The notes beneath the pieces were generated by a model. It worked only from the letters and a program-made list of their open reading frames with translations, did no database searches and was not told the origin of the DNA. A stretch of DNA of 64,000 bases from contig NZ_CP034413.3 in NCBI RefSeq assembly GCF_005121165.3, forward strand, positions 3,000,001-3,064,000, written 5' to 3'. The DNA is from Dysosmobacter welbionis. Its GTDB lineage: Bacteria; Bacillota; Clostridia; Oscillospirales; Oscillospiraceae. This document shows positions 44,371 to 53,440 of the stretch, piece after piece (position 1 is the stretch's first letter; each line of letters begins with the position of its first letter). The translations under genes and the position numbers were made by a program.

Positions 44371-45255
44371 ATGCAGTTTCATTTTGAGAAAACGCTGGAA
44401 AAGCGGTATGAGCCGCAGGTCACTGTTACGAACGAGACCCCGGCGTGGCTGATGATTTGCCTGGCGGAGTCCATAAAGGACTGGATCGGCCAGAGTCCCA
44501 GAATCTTTTGCAAAAGTGAGGAGCCGTACCTGCAGTTCGGCTATGAGGTGCTGACGTTCCCGGTTGCGGAGTTTGCACAGATTTTCGGCCCGCTGATCTA
44601 TGCGATCAATCAGGCATGGCCTGTGCAGGTATTTGGAATGGGAAGCCAGGATGAGCTGGTCGAGCTGTCCTTCACAAAGGAGGGGACAGCCCCCACTATC
44701 CAGCAGAAGAACGTCTCCGGGATTCCATGTGCGGAATTGAGAGACCTGTACTTTTGCGTGAAGTTCCCGGATCCTCTGGCGGCGGACTGTATGTTCCGTT
44801 TGCTGGACGCGGTGGAGAAAAAGTCTGCTGCCGTGGCCCTGGAGTGGGAGTACGCCGATTTTCTGGAACAGCAGCGGCTGGCAAGAATTGACCGGACACT
44901 CTCCTATTGCTATGTCTCCCTTGAAGAAGAGGAGAGCGCGGACCCGGTCGGATGGCTTTCCGGACTGACGCTTCAGCAGAAATGCGAACTGTGGCGGATG
45001 TTTTTGGGAAAGCGGCTATTTCTGCCGGAATTCGAATGGCTCAGAGATGCAATGCTCCAGGGAGCTGTTCCAAACTGGATCGAGTGGCATTTAGCACTCT
45101 ATCGTGTTCTGGAGGAAGAGAACATTCGCTTTTTCTGTAAGGACGGACAATTTGAGCTGCTGGACAAGGAAGGACACCGCATCTATTTCGGTGTAGACCA
45201 TTCCGAGGCGGCAGAGCAGGTGCTGATGAAAGTCCTGTTCCCGCTCAACCAATGA
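44371..45255 (+). CDS. Hypothetical protein downstream of kdpC (294 aa)
   Basis: The start at ATG 44371 has AGAGGA 7 bases upstream. The product is soluble, without signal peptide or membrane segment, rich in Trp, Phe and acidic residues (WLMICLAESIKDWIGQ; DWxxxxGALYRVLEEENIRFF-like end). I recognise no family with confidence; the pattern recalls DUF3878-type proteins of Clostridia, but this is weak. It follows kdpC by 40 bases and is followed by a terminator, so it probably belongs to the kdp transcript. Confidence 0.6.
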   Translation: MQFHFEKTLEKRYEPQVTVTNETPAWLMICLAESIKDWIGQSPRIFCKSEEPYLQFGYEVLTFPVAEFAQIFGPLIYAINQAWPVQVFGMGSQDELVELSFTKEGTAPTIQQKNVSGIPCAELRDLYFCVKFPDPLAADCMFRLLDAVEKKSAAVALEWEYADFLEQQRLARIDRTLSYCYVSLEEEESADPVGWLSGLTLQQKCELWRMFLGKRLFLPEFEWLRDAMLQGAVPNWIEWHLALYRVLEEENIRFFCKDGQFELLDKEGHRIYFGVDHSEAAEQVLMKVLFPLNQ

Positions 45256-45273
45256 CCGAGAGATTCTGAAATA

Positions 45274-45316
45274 AGGCTGAAAGGCGGACCGGTACATCCG
45301 GTTCGCCTTTCAGCCT
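45274..45316 (+). terminator. Terminator of the kdp transcript
   Basis: A long stem of about 18 bp with one mismatch (AGGCTGAAAGGCGGACCGG with CCGGTTCGCCTTTCAGCCT) and a short loop, followed by CTTATG. The stem is strong and the T run poor. Confidence 0.65.
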
Positions 45317-45402
45317 CTTATGATTCCTTAATACGGGAAACGCTTTCTTTTTCCCGATTTAAGCTGAAAAGCAGTATGATAAGGCCAAAGGAAGGGATGA
45401 TT

Positions 45403-45597
45403 ATGATGACCTGGAAAACGAGGCTCCTGCATTTTGAGCGCATGTGTGATGGGCTCGTGGAGCATTTCCTGCTTCAACACAAGATCCTTGGATTTCTATT
45501 GATTTTTATTGGGATGCCTCTGGTGACGCTGTCGGCAGTATGTATTTGCTCCACCGTTCTTGTACTGCCGCTGGCCTTGGCGTTTGGGTACCTGTGA
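45403..45597 (+). CDS. Small two-helix membrane protein (about 64 aa)
   Basis: From ATG 45403 (AAGGAAGG upstream; ATGs at 45397 and 45406 are possible) the protein has a basic, soluble start (TWKTRLLHFERMCDGLVEHF) and two hydrophobic segments, ILGFLLIFIGMPLVTLSAVC and ICSTVLVLPLALAFGYL. A TTAATAC box at 45328 and a TTAAGCT box at 45359 precede a -10-like TATGAT at 45375, echoing the other potassium promoters. No family is recognised. Confidence 0.5.
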   Translation: MMTWKTRLLHFERMCDGLVEHFLLQHKILGFLLIFIGMPLVTLSAVCICSTVLVLPLALAFGYL

Positions 45598-45605
45598 AGA
45601 GGACC

Positions 45606-45654
45606 TTAATACAATTTTAATACGAGCCCTTAAAAATTAATGCCCCTTTAAGAC
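45606..45654 (+). promoter_or_regulatory. Direct-repeat operator before trkH
   Basis: TTAATAC (45606), TTAATAC (45617), TTAATGC (45637) and TTAAGAC (45648) have spacing 11-20-11, the same as upstream of kdpF. A -10-like GATAAT lies at 45663. The match in sequence and spacing argues for one shared regulator of the Kdp pump and the Trk channel. Confidence 0.55.
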
Positions 45655-45700
45655 GAAAAGTGGATAATGTGATTAAGACTCCATAAAGACATATTAAGGG

Positions 45701-47043
45701 GTGGGGCTTACGCAGCGGCCTTTTCATAAAAGCTGGTCGTCTCCGTTTCGGATCATCATATTCGGATTTCTCTTGGTGATTCTGCTGGGGAGCTTCCTGC
45801 TGATGCTTCCGGTTGCCACAAAAGAAGGTGTTGTCACGCCGTTTTCGGATGCTCTGTTTACTGCCACGTCGGCGGTATGCGTGACAGGCCTGGTTGTTCA
45901 CGACACTGCTACTTACTGGTCGAATTTCGGACAGTTCATCATCGTATTGCTTATCCAGATCGGGGGCCTTGGGGTGGTAACCGTGGCCGGTGCTTTCGGT
46001 ATCCTCTCCGGGCGCCGGATCGGCCTGATGCAGCGCAGCACGATGCAGGAGGCCATCGCTGCGCCGAATGTGGGCGGGGTCGTGCGCCTGACAGGTTTTA
46101 TCCTGAAAACTGCCTTGGTGGTAGAGCTGTTGGGGGCTGCCGCGCTGTTCCCCGTTTTCTGGCAGGAATTCGGCTTGATAAAGGGACTTTGGTATGCCCT
46201 GTTTCACTCTATTTCCGCCTTTTGCAATGCGGGATTCGACTTGATGGGGATCAAGGAGCCCTTTTCGTCTCTTGTGGATTACGCGGACAACCCGGTGGTC
46301 TCCGTTGCGATCCCGCTGCTAATTATCATCGGCGGCATTGGATTCTTGACTTGGGATGACATCCGTACGAACCGCCTGCACATAACCAGATACCGGATGC
46401 AGAGCAAGGTGATTCTGGTGGTCACCGGCAGTCTGATTCTGCTTCCCGGCATCTATTTCTTCCTGTTCGAGTTTGCGCGGGAGCCTGTGGGGAAGCGACT
46501 CCTCTTATCCTTTTTCCAGGCGGTCACGCCCCGAACTGCGGGTTTTAATACGGCGGATTTGACCGCTATGAGCGAAAGCGGGCAGACGATTATCACCATG
46601 CTGATGCTCATAGGTGGTTCGCCAGGCTCCACTGCGGGCGGCATGAAAACGACAACGCTGGCGGTTCTTCTGGCGAACGCGCTGGCGGTTTTTCGGCGCA
46701 ATGAGTATCCGCATTTCTTTAACCGCCGGATCTCCAAAGAGACCATCTCCCAAGCGGCGACAATTTTTGCGATGTATCTGGGGCTGTTTCTGGCCGGAGG
46801 ACTGGTAATCAGCCGAATGGAGGGGCAGCCTATTCTGGACAGCCTGTTTGAAACGGCTTCGGCCATCGGAACTGTGGGCCTGTCCTTGGGACTGACGCCG
46901 CAGCTGCATACGGTCTCACGCCTGATTTTGATCGGCCTGATGTTCTTTGGACGGGTAGGGGGCTGACGCTGATATTCGCTGCCCTTTCCAGCACCCAGAA
47001 TTCCAGCGCCCGACTGCCGCAGGAGCGGATTACGGTAGGGTGA
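45701..47043 (+). CDS. trkH: Trk/Ktr-type K+ channel subunit, frameshifted near its end
   Basis: The protein (GTG 45701) is about 446 residues after correction. The four filter loops are visible: TSAVCVTGLVV (about 65), SISAFCNAGFD (about 180), AVTPRTAGFNTADL (about 275) and ASAIGTVGLSLG (about 390). GSPGSTAGGMKT marks the third repeat. After MFFGRVGG the frame ends at TGA because the G run near 46959 is one base short; the next frame supplies LTLIFAALSSTQNS and ends at TGA 47041. It forms a K+ channel with the TrkA-type protein at 47070. Confidence 0.9.
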
Positions 47044-47069
47044 ATCTGTAAATAAAGAGGATGAAATAC

Positions 47070-47720
47070 ATGAAGACAATTTTGCTGATCGGTTTAGGCC
47101 GCTTCGGCCGCCATGTGGCCATGAAGCTCCACGAATTGAACCATCAGGTGATGGCGGTGGATCAGGACGAGGAAAAAGTCAACCGGATTTTGCCCTATGT
47201 GACCAGCGCCCAGATCGGAGACAGCACAAACGAGGAATTTTTGGCCTCTTTGGGGGTGCGAAACTTTGATGTATGTATCGTCGCTATCGGCGATAATTTC
47301 CAGAGTTCTCTGGAGACGGCTTCCCTGCTGAAGGAGGCGGGGGCGAAAAAGGTGGTGGCCCGGGCCGCACGGGACATTCAGGCCAAATTCCTGCTGCGAA
47401 ACGGGGCGGACGAGGTCGTCTACCCAGAGCGGCAGATCGCGGTCTGGACCGCCATCCGATACAGCTCGGATAATATTTCGGACTATATCGCGCTGGGGGA
47501 CGATCATGCCATCTTTGAGATTCAGGTTCCGGATAACTGGGTCGGCAAGACCATCGGCCAGCTGGATGTCAGGAAACGGCATCATGTGAGCATACTGGCC
47601 ATCAAGCAGAACGGACACTTCGCCATGACGGTCATTACGCCGGAGACCTGTCTCCCGGCCAACAGCACCATGCTGGTTTTGGGAACAAACCAGAACGTTC
47701 AAAAATGCTTCCACATCTAG
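47070..47720 (+). CDS. trkA: TrkA/KtrA-type regulatory subunit
   Basis: The 216-residue protein from ATG 47070 (AGAGG upstream; 47061 is an alternative) has the RCK_N Rossmann start ILLIGLGRFGRHVA, acidic end VDQDEEKV at the second strand, and VARAARDIQAKFLLRNGADEVVYPE. An RCK_C domain follows (FEIQVPDNWVGKTIGQLDVR, about 150-215). This single-RCK form is the KtrA type, which gates the KtrB/TrkH channel by ATP/ADP or NAD(H). It lies 26 bases after trkH. Confidence 0.92.
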   Translation: MKTILLIGLGRFGRHVAMKLHELNHQVMAVDQDEEKVNRILPYVTSAQIGDSTNEEFLASLGVRNFDVCIVAIGDNFQSSLETASLLKEAGAKKVVARAARDIQAKFLLRNGADEVVYPERQIAVWTAIRYSSDNISDYIALGDDHAIFEIQVPDNWVGKTIGQLDVRKRHHVSILAIKQNGHFAMTVITPETCLPANSTMLVLGTNQNVQKCFHI

Positions 47721-47756
47721 CGGCTGCGGCTCCAGGCATGGAAAGGACAGGTTGGG

Positions 47757-48248
47757 ATGGAGTATATGATTTTGCTTGGCGGCCTTCTCGTGTTTGCGCT
47801 GGTCGGTTTCTGGATGATGGGAAGGGTTGACAGGTTTCTGAATGCGGCGCGGGCAGAGCAGGAGGGGCGGCAGCATGCCGAGTGCTTGAAGATCGCGGCA
47901 TCGGACCCCTGTGTGATGCAGCCTGTTTTTAAAACTGTGTCGGCGCTTAAGGAGCAGCACCCGGACTTGTGGTGTGAGCTGTCCTTCGGAAGAGAAGCGG
48001 AGGTTTTGGGATGTCTCAGCACAGGCAATGTGGACGTTGCGATTCTCCCCGGTGAGACAGGGGGCGGAGCGGCGTTTGAAAGCAGAGACTTTCTGTTTTC
48101 GCCGGTTTCTTTCCGGGCGGTGGAGGATTGCACGACCTTGTCATCTATCGACACAAGCGTGCGGCGGCAAAGGATATTGCTGAAACAGAATACATCTGCT
48201 TCCCTGGCTGCGGAATTTGTTCAGAGAATTTGTGAACAGAAACCGTAG
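47757..48248 (+). CDS. Membrane-anchored protein with LysR-substrate-domain-like segment
   Basis: The 163-residue protein has one N-terminal helix (MILLGGLLVFALVGFWMMG, residues 4-22). The soluble part resembles the first half of a LysR substrate-binding domain: LKIAASDPCVMQPVFKTVSAL, then HPDLWCELSFGREAEVLGCL and GNVDVAILPGE. No DNA-binding domain is present. It sits between trkA and kdpDE, which hints at a sensing role in K+ control (inference). The extended -10 promoter of kdpD lies just past its stop. Confidence 0.55.
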   Translation: MEYMILLGGLLVFALVGFWMMGRVDRFLNAARAEQEGRQHAECLKIAASDPCVMQPVFKTVSALKEQHPDLWCELSFGREAEVLGCLSTGNVDVAILPGETGGGAAFESRDFLFSPVSFRAVEDCTTLSSIDTSVRRQRILLKQNTSASLAAEFVQRICEQKP

Positions 48249-48253
48249 AAACG

Positions 48254-48262
48254 TGCTATAAT
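48254..48262 (+). promoter_or_regulatory. Extended -10 promoter of kdpDE
   Basis: TGCTATAAT is a perfect extended -10 element 27 bases before the kdpD start. It lies just past the stop of the previous gene. No -35 was convincing. Confidence 0.55.
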
Positions 48263-48288
48263 AGAGCCGTTTGAAGGGAGGCGGTAAT

Positions 48289-50934
48289 ATGGAGACTTCT
48301 GCGCAGGTCGGACGGGGAGAGCGGAGGCGGAAAGGATCCCTTACGATTTTTGCCGGTTATTTCTCCGGCACGGGAAAGACCTACCGGATGCTGGAGGCTG
48401 CCGGCCGCGCCGTGCGGGCTGGAGAGGATGTTGCCGTCGGCCTGCTCTCCTGCAGCCAATGGCCGCAGACGCAGATCTTGGCGGATGGCTTTGAGACGCT
48501 GCCGCTCAAAGCGTTTTCGGAGGCGGGGAAGACCGTTTATGAGCTTGACGTGGATGCCTGTCTGAAGCGCGGCCCAAGGCTTCTCTTGATCGACGAGCTC
48601 TCTCATGAAAACGCGGGCGGCTCCCGCCACAGAAAACGCTGCCAGGATATTGAAGAACTGCTGCAGGCAGGGATTGATATCTATACGACGCTGGATGTAC
48701 AGCACATTGAGAGTATTCAGGACACCGTTTCCGAAATTTTGGGCGCTCCGGCCGAGGAGCGGATTCCGGACAGGGTGTTCGATCAGGCCGCGCGCGTGGA
48801 ATTCGTGGACTGTGAACCGGAAGACCTGCGGGAACGCCTGATCCGGCAGGACCGGACGGATCTGCTGTCTGAATATTCACAGCCCAAATTGAGCGCGCTT
48901 CGGGAGCTTGCCCTTCGCCGCTGCGCGGACCGGACGGCTCTGGATACACAAAAGAGCCGGGGCGGAGAGAGGTACCGGACCCGGGAGCATGTCCTGGTCT
49001 GCCTTTCCGCAGCACCTTCCAATGAACGTGTCATCCGAACGGCTGCCCGGATGGCCGACGCGTTCCGCTGCGGCTTTACGGCGCTGTTTGTTGAGACAAA
49101 AAATTTTCAGTCCATACCGCAGCCGGATCGGAACCGTCTGAGGGCCAATCTGCGTTTGGCTCAACAACTGGGTGCATCCGTCGAGACGGTATATGGCGAT
49201 GACGTGGCCTACCAGATCGCCGAATTTTCCAGGCTGTCCGGCGTGACCAAGATTGTGCTGGGCCGTGGAGAGACTTCCAACCGCATCCTGTTTTGGAAGC
49301 CCTCGCTGACGGAACGGCTGGTTGAGCTCACACCGGAACTGGACATCCACATCATTCCTGACACTGGAACAGCAAGGCGGTTTGCCTCCCATTACAAAAA
49401 AGAGCTGTATGCACCCGCGGTCCCCCTCCTGGATTTGCTGAAAAGCACTCTGCTCCTGGTGCTGTCTACGCTGGTGGGCCTTATCTTCTATTATCTGGGC
49501 TTGAGCGAGGCCAATATCATCACAGTCTATATCCTGGGGGTGATGCTGACCTCTATCTTCACAAAGAGCGCGGTTTGCAGCTTTCTGAACTCGGTTGTGG
49601 GCGTCTTGGCGTTTAACTTCTTTTTTACGGAGCCAAGATTTTCACTGCATATCTACGCCAGCGACTATATGGTCACATTTTTGGTCATGTTTCTGGCATC
49701 CCTTCTTACAGGCTCTCTGGCCGCCAAGCTAAAATCTCTGGCGAAGCACTCAGCCCAGCTGGCATGGCGGACCAAGCTTTTGTTTGAAACGAATCAGGAA
49801 TTGCAGAAGGCCGGAACCCAGGACGAGATCCTTTCTGTCACCGCACGGCAGCTGCTGAAGATTTTTCAGCGCGATATTGTCACCTATCGGTCAGATCAGG
49901 GACAGCTGGACGCGCCGAAGATCTTTCCGGTTGATGATGCGTTTTCCGAAAGCAAATACTCCGCCGCATCGGAGCATCAGGCGGCCCAGTGGGTTCTGAC
50001 CAACAACAAGCGGGCGGGCGCCGGGACGGAGACGTTTTCGGATGCGTGCTGCACATATCTGGCCGTCCGGACCGCAGAACAGGTATATGGGGTCATAGGC
50101 GTCGCGGCCTCTGGCGAGGAGATGGATTCCTTTGAAGGCGGACTGCTCCTCTCGATCCTGGGGGAGTGCGCCCTCGCTATGGAAAACCAGAAAAACCTGG
50201 AGGAGAAAGAGGCGGCTGCGGTCCTGGCCAAGAACGAGCAGCTGCGGGCCAATCTGCTCCGCTCGATTTCCCACGACCTGCGCACACCGCTCACCTCCAT
50301 CTCCGGAAATGCCAGCAACCTTCTCTCCAACGGAGATATGTTTGACGCAAAGACCAAGCATCAGATGTATGTGGATATTTATGACGACGCCATGTGGCTC
50401 ATCAATCTGGTGGAGAATCTATTATCCGTCAGCCGCCTGGAGGGAGGGCAGATGAATCTGCACCTGTCCACAGAGCTGATAGGTGAAGTGGTGGCTGAGG
50501 CGCTGCGGCACATCAACCGCAGAAGCGCGGAGCACCATCTGCATATCCAGAGCGGCGACGAGTACCTGCTGGCGCAGATGGACGCGCATTTGATCGTGCA
50601 GGTCATCATCAATATCGTGGACAATGCGATCAAGTACACGCCGCCTGGCTCTGACATTGAGATTAGCTGGGAGCGGCAGGGGCGGTTCGCCGCACTGTCG
50701 GTTGCTGACAACGGCCCGGGCATTCCTGACTCGGCAAAACCCCGCGTTTTTGACATGTTCTACAGCGCCTCGAACCGGATTGCCGACAGCCGTCGCAGCA
50801 TGGGGCTGGGGCTGGCGCTGTGCAAGTCTATCATCACGGCCCATGGCGGGGAGATCACGGTGGCTGACCACGCGCCCCATGGGACAGTTTTTACGTTTAC
50901 CATACCAATTGAGGAGGTTGAATTGCATGAATAA
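48289..50934 (+). CDS. kdpD: KdpD-like K+ sensor histidine kinase (2)
   Basis: From ATG 48289 (GGGAGG upstream) the protein is 881 residues and has the same order of domains as the first KdpD. They are Walker A GYFSGTGKTYRML (about 25), LIDELSHENAGGSRHRKRCQDIEELL (split near 100), Usp-like HVLVCLSAAPSNERVIRTAARM (split near 240), membrane helices (about 385-490, with FNFFFTEPRFSLHIYASDYM), and the phospho-acceptor LRSISHDLRTPLTSI (about 658). The HATPase end reads DNGPGIPDSAKPRVFDMFYS, then MGLGLALCKSIITAHGGEI. It overlaps kdpE by eight bases, so this pair is the complete two-component system. Confidence 0.94.
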   Translation: METSAQVGRGERRRKGSLTIFAGYFSGTGKTYRMLEAAGRAVRAGEDVAVGLLSCSQWPQTQILADGFETLPLKAFSEAGKTVYELDVDACLKRGPRLLLIDELSHENAGGSRHRKRCQDIEELLQAGIDIYTTLDVQHIESIQDTVSEILGAPAEERIPDRVFDQAARVEFVDCEPEDLRERLIRQDRTDLLSEYSQPKLSALRELALRRCADRTALDTQKSRGGERYRTREHVLVCLSAAPSNERVIRTAARMADAFRCGFTALFVETKNFQSIPQPDRNRLRANLRLAQQLGASVETVYGDDVAYQIAEFSRLSGVTKIVLGRGETSNRILFWKPSLTERLVELTPELDIHIIPDTGTARRFASHYKKELYAPAVPLLDLLKSTLLLVLSTLVGLIFYYLGLSEANIITVYILGVMLTSIFTKSAVCSFLNSVVGVLAFNFFFTEPRFSLHIYASDYMVTFLVMFLASLLTGSLAAKLKSLAKHSAQLAWRTKLLFETNQELQKAGTQDEILSVTARQLLKIFQRDIVTYRSDQGQLDAPKIFPVDDAFSESKYSAASEHQAAQWVLTNNKRAGAGTETFSDACCTYLAVRTAEQVYGVIGVAASGEEMDSFEGGLLLSILGECALAMENQKNLEEKEAAAVLAKNEQLRANLLRSISHDLRTPLTSISGNASNLLSNGDMFDAKTKHQMYVDIYDDAMWLINLVENLLSVSRLEGGQMNLHLSTELIGEVVAEALRHINRRSAEHHLHIQSGDEYLLAQMDAHLIVQVIINIVDNAIKYTPPGSDIEISWERQGRFAALSVADNGPGIPDSAKPRVFDMFYSASNRIADSRRSMGLGLALCKSIITAHGGEITVADHAPHGTVFTFTIPIEEVELHE

Positions 50935-51628
50935 ACCCTTGATTTTGGTCGTGGAGGACGATGCGCCTGTCCGCAGTCTGATCACAACGACTCTGCGGGC
51001 GCACGATTACCGTTTTCTCTCTGCGGCCAACGGGGAATCCGCTATTCTGGAAGCCAGTTCGCACAATCCGGACATCATGCTGTTGGATTTGGGACTGCCG
51101 GATCTGGATGGCGTAGAGGTGATTCACCGTGTCCGCACCTGGTCGAATCTGCCGATTATTGTGATTAGCGCCCGCAGCGAGGACACGGATAAGATTGAGG
51201 CGCTGGATGCCGGGGCAGATGACTATCTGACCAAGCCGTTCTCCGTGGAGGAACTGTTGGCCCGTCTGCGGGTAACCCAGCGCAGGCTGGCTACCCTGCA
51301 GGCCGGAGTGGTGAACGAAGGCGCTGTATTCACCAACGGCAGGCTGAAGGTGGATTATGCTGCGGGGTGCGCGTTTCTGGGCGAAGAGGAACTGCATCTG
51401 ACGCCCAGTGAGTACAAGCTGCTATGCCTGCTGTGCAAGAATGTGGGCAAAGTGTTGACGCACACCTTCATCGCCCAGCAGATCTGGGGCAGGAGTTGGG
51501 AAAACGATGTGGCATCTCTCCGGGTCTATATGGCCACCCTGCGCAAGAAGTTGGAACGGGATCCGGATTCTCCGCAATATATTCAGACGCACATTGGAGT
51601 AGGGTACCGGATGCTAAAGGTGGAGTAA
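50927..51628 (+). CDS. kdpE: KdpE-type response regulator
   Basis: The 233-residue protein begins MNKPLILVVEDDAPVRSLI with the acidic pair, the phosphorylated Asp in DIMLLDLGLPDLDGVEV (about 53) and Lys in LTKPFSVEELLARL (about 102). An OmpR-type winged helix follows (LHLTPSEYKLLCLLCKNVG; NDVASLRVYMATLRKKLE; GVGYRML). GGAGG lies 9 bases before the ATG. It should bind the 11-bp-spaced repeats before kdp, trk and the first kdpD, and serve both KdpD kinases (inference). Confidence 0.94.
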   Translation: MNKPLILVVEDDAPVRSLITTTLRAHDYRFLSAANGESAILEASSHNPDIMLLDLGLPDLDGVEVIHRVRTWSNLPIIVISARSEDTDKIEALDAGADDYLTKPFSVEELLARLRVTQRRLATLQAGVVNEGAVFTNGRLKVDYAAGCAFLGEEELHLTPSEYKLLCLLCKNVGKVLTHTFIAQQIWGRSWENDVASLRVYMATLRKKLERDPDSPQYIQTHIGVGYRMLKVE

Positions 51629-51785
51629 CAGCGGATGCATTCCAATTTCAGTGAAAAGATCGTTTTATTCTTCATGTGATGTGTGATGCATTTTGCGGCA
51701 CTTGAAATACTGGATTCCATGGGCATAAATGAGTCGAGATTGAAAAAAATTGCCTGGACGACTGTTTGACACCTATTTGTAAATA

Positions 51786-51982
51786 ACCCGGAGCTGTTGC
51801 GGTGCAACGGTTCCGGGTACTTCTCCTCAATGTGCCGAAATTTGTGCAACTCCACGGAACCCCTTGTGCTCCAATGAGTTTCTCTTTGACGGACTGAGAA
51901 CTCCAACTTTGCAGACCATTGCCTCGAATGCAGCTGGGCGCACCAAGGACCGCCGAAAATTAAAAATTTTCGGCGGTCCTTG
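51786..51982. repeat. Two-hairpin intergenic repeat, copy B
   Basis: Hairpin ACCCGGA/TCCGGGT at 51786-51818, about 125 bases of unstructured DNA, then a near-perfect hairpin at 51944-51982 (CAAGGACCGCCGAAAAT with its complement). Copy A at 12909-13110 has the same order and nearly the same length, and the 50 bases before the second hairpin align well. The preceding text CACCTATTTG is also shared with copy C. The stretch 51629-52795 contains no intact gene. Confidence 0.65.
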
Positions 51983-52084
51983 TCTGCGGCTATGAAAAAC
52001 GGCCCACTGACAAATTGGAGCTGCGGGGGATGTCCCATCCGACAGTGTGACAAAGGCGAAAGAGACAGCCCCGGCGTTCATGAG

Positions 52085-52200
52085 GCAGAGGCGTCCCGGC
52101 AGCGGTCTTTACCGCAGGTACAGGGCATTCCGGCTGATGAGAAACGTAAGAGCGGTTGTTTCTGCTGCCTGTCTGGCCTATCCGGCGTGATGGGGAAATT
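52085..52200 (+). pseudogene. Remnant of a sigma-like gene 3' end
   Basis: The DNA from about 52090 to 52195 closely resembles 20320-20420, the 3' end of the decayed sigma-like gene (shared GGCATTCCGGCTGATGAGAA-like core and the CTGCCTGTCT...TATCCGG segment). It shows that DNA of the same mobile-element type was once present here. Confidence 0.5.
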
Positions 52201-52795
52201 GGGGTTCCAAGTTTTTAAGAGCCGACAAATCAACTGGGAGGCGTATGCGCAGAAACTGGAGGCTCTGTGAGAAGGAGGAAGCCTGTCCCGAAAGGGGCAG
52301 GCTTCCTTTGCTGTGAGATGGATACTATTGAGAGCGGTTAAAGAGGATAAAAATAAAGTTTATACGGGGCCCCATGGTACAACCAAGTAAAAAGGCGGCC
52401 AAAACACGATGAAGGGACTGTATGAACTGTTGTCATACTGCCGGCCCTATCAAAGGACCGCATACTTGCGTGGAGTGATTGGCACGGTATTCCCGCGGTG
52501 TCATACCAGAGAGAACATTGAGCTGCTTATGGAAGTAAATTGCGCTGTCCAACCCGCAGCTTGAAAAGAACCACACATGTGTCTATTCAGAAGGAAAAAC
52601 CATTCAACGTTATGATGCCAATATGGAATAAATTTGCCCAGCTACAAATTGTTGAATATAACCTTGATTAGCTGCGCAGGGAAAAGCCGCAGTACCGCGC
52701 GGAGCGGTTTTTTCGCAATAGGCACCTAGCGATATTGTGTGTTCGATGATTATTGATCGTCTTCCTGCAGAAAAACAAGGAGAGCAGTCTGGGGG

Positions 52796-53095
52796 TTATC
52801 TGTTCTTAAAAATGCTTCCTGCCGTATCTGCAGTCAAGAGCGCATCTGCAATTTCTGCTTTCGGTGCGTTTTTGGGTACCGACTGAACAATCGTGCAGAA
52901 GGGAATCAGCTTGCCGTGGAGAATTCTGTGCAGCTCAGGAATAAGGGCATAGCATTTCCGGATGCTGTGAGTCACCGCTAGAATGCCGCGCTCAAAACCG
53001 ACGCCGGATGGATGGGTGCTGACCTCAATGATGTTGTCCGTGGCAGATGTGCAGATCTTGCGTTCTCCTGCGAATGTTGCCGCATAGCCGTTCTC
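52796..53095 (-). pseudogene. Glycerol dehydrogenase (GldA) internal fragment
   Basis: The minus-strand frame reads ATDNIIEVSTHPSGVGFERG, ILAVTHSIRKCYALIPELHR and ILHGKLIPFCTIVQSV. This matches the metal-binding region of GldA-type iron/zinc alcohol dehydrogenases, where the family has SGxGFES, AAAHAIHNG and HGEKVA. The first His has become Ser-flanked and the Glu of HGEK is Leu-altered. The N-terminal Rossmann half is missing. It is a dead fragment. Confidence 0.55.
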
Positions 53096-53440
53096 CGGCA
53101 GAGGGTGGCCAACCATATATCCGCGATGGCCGGAGGCCCCCCGACGCGGCTGTTGCTTCTCGAGTGCAGGCAAGCCCCGGTTTCAAACCATGTCACCATT
53201 GCGTCACCCATTCCTGCGACCTAAAATCTTGCGGGAGGAGGGCAGATCATGCAGGGATCTACCATAACAATATCAGGGCTTGCATCTAAAAACAGATAGG
53301 CGTCAAACACACCCCGGTCATCATACATCGCGCTGAGAGAAGAGCGGGGAGTCTGCTGAGCACACCTGAAATCTGGCATCTTCGGAAAGCCAGAGCAGGC
53401 AGAAAACGGAAAGTCTTTCTGCCTGTTCTGAATACTGGAG

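Noticed and set aside
53012-53289. Several 60-80-codon frames around 53.0-53.3 kb
   Set aside because: They overlap the GldA fragment on the other strand and have no motifs or ribosome sites.
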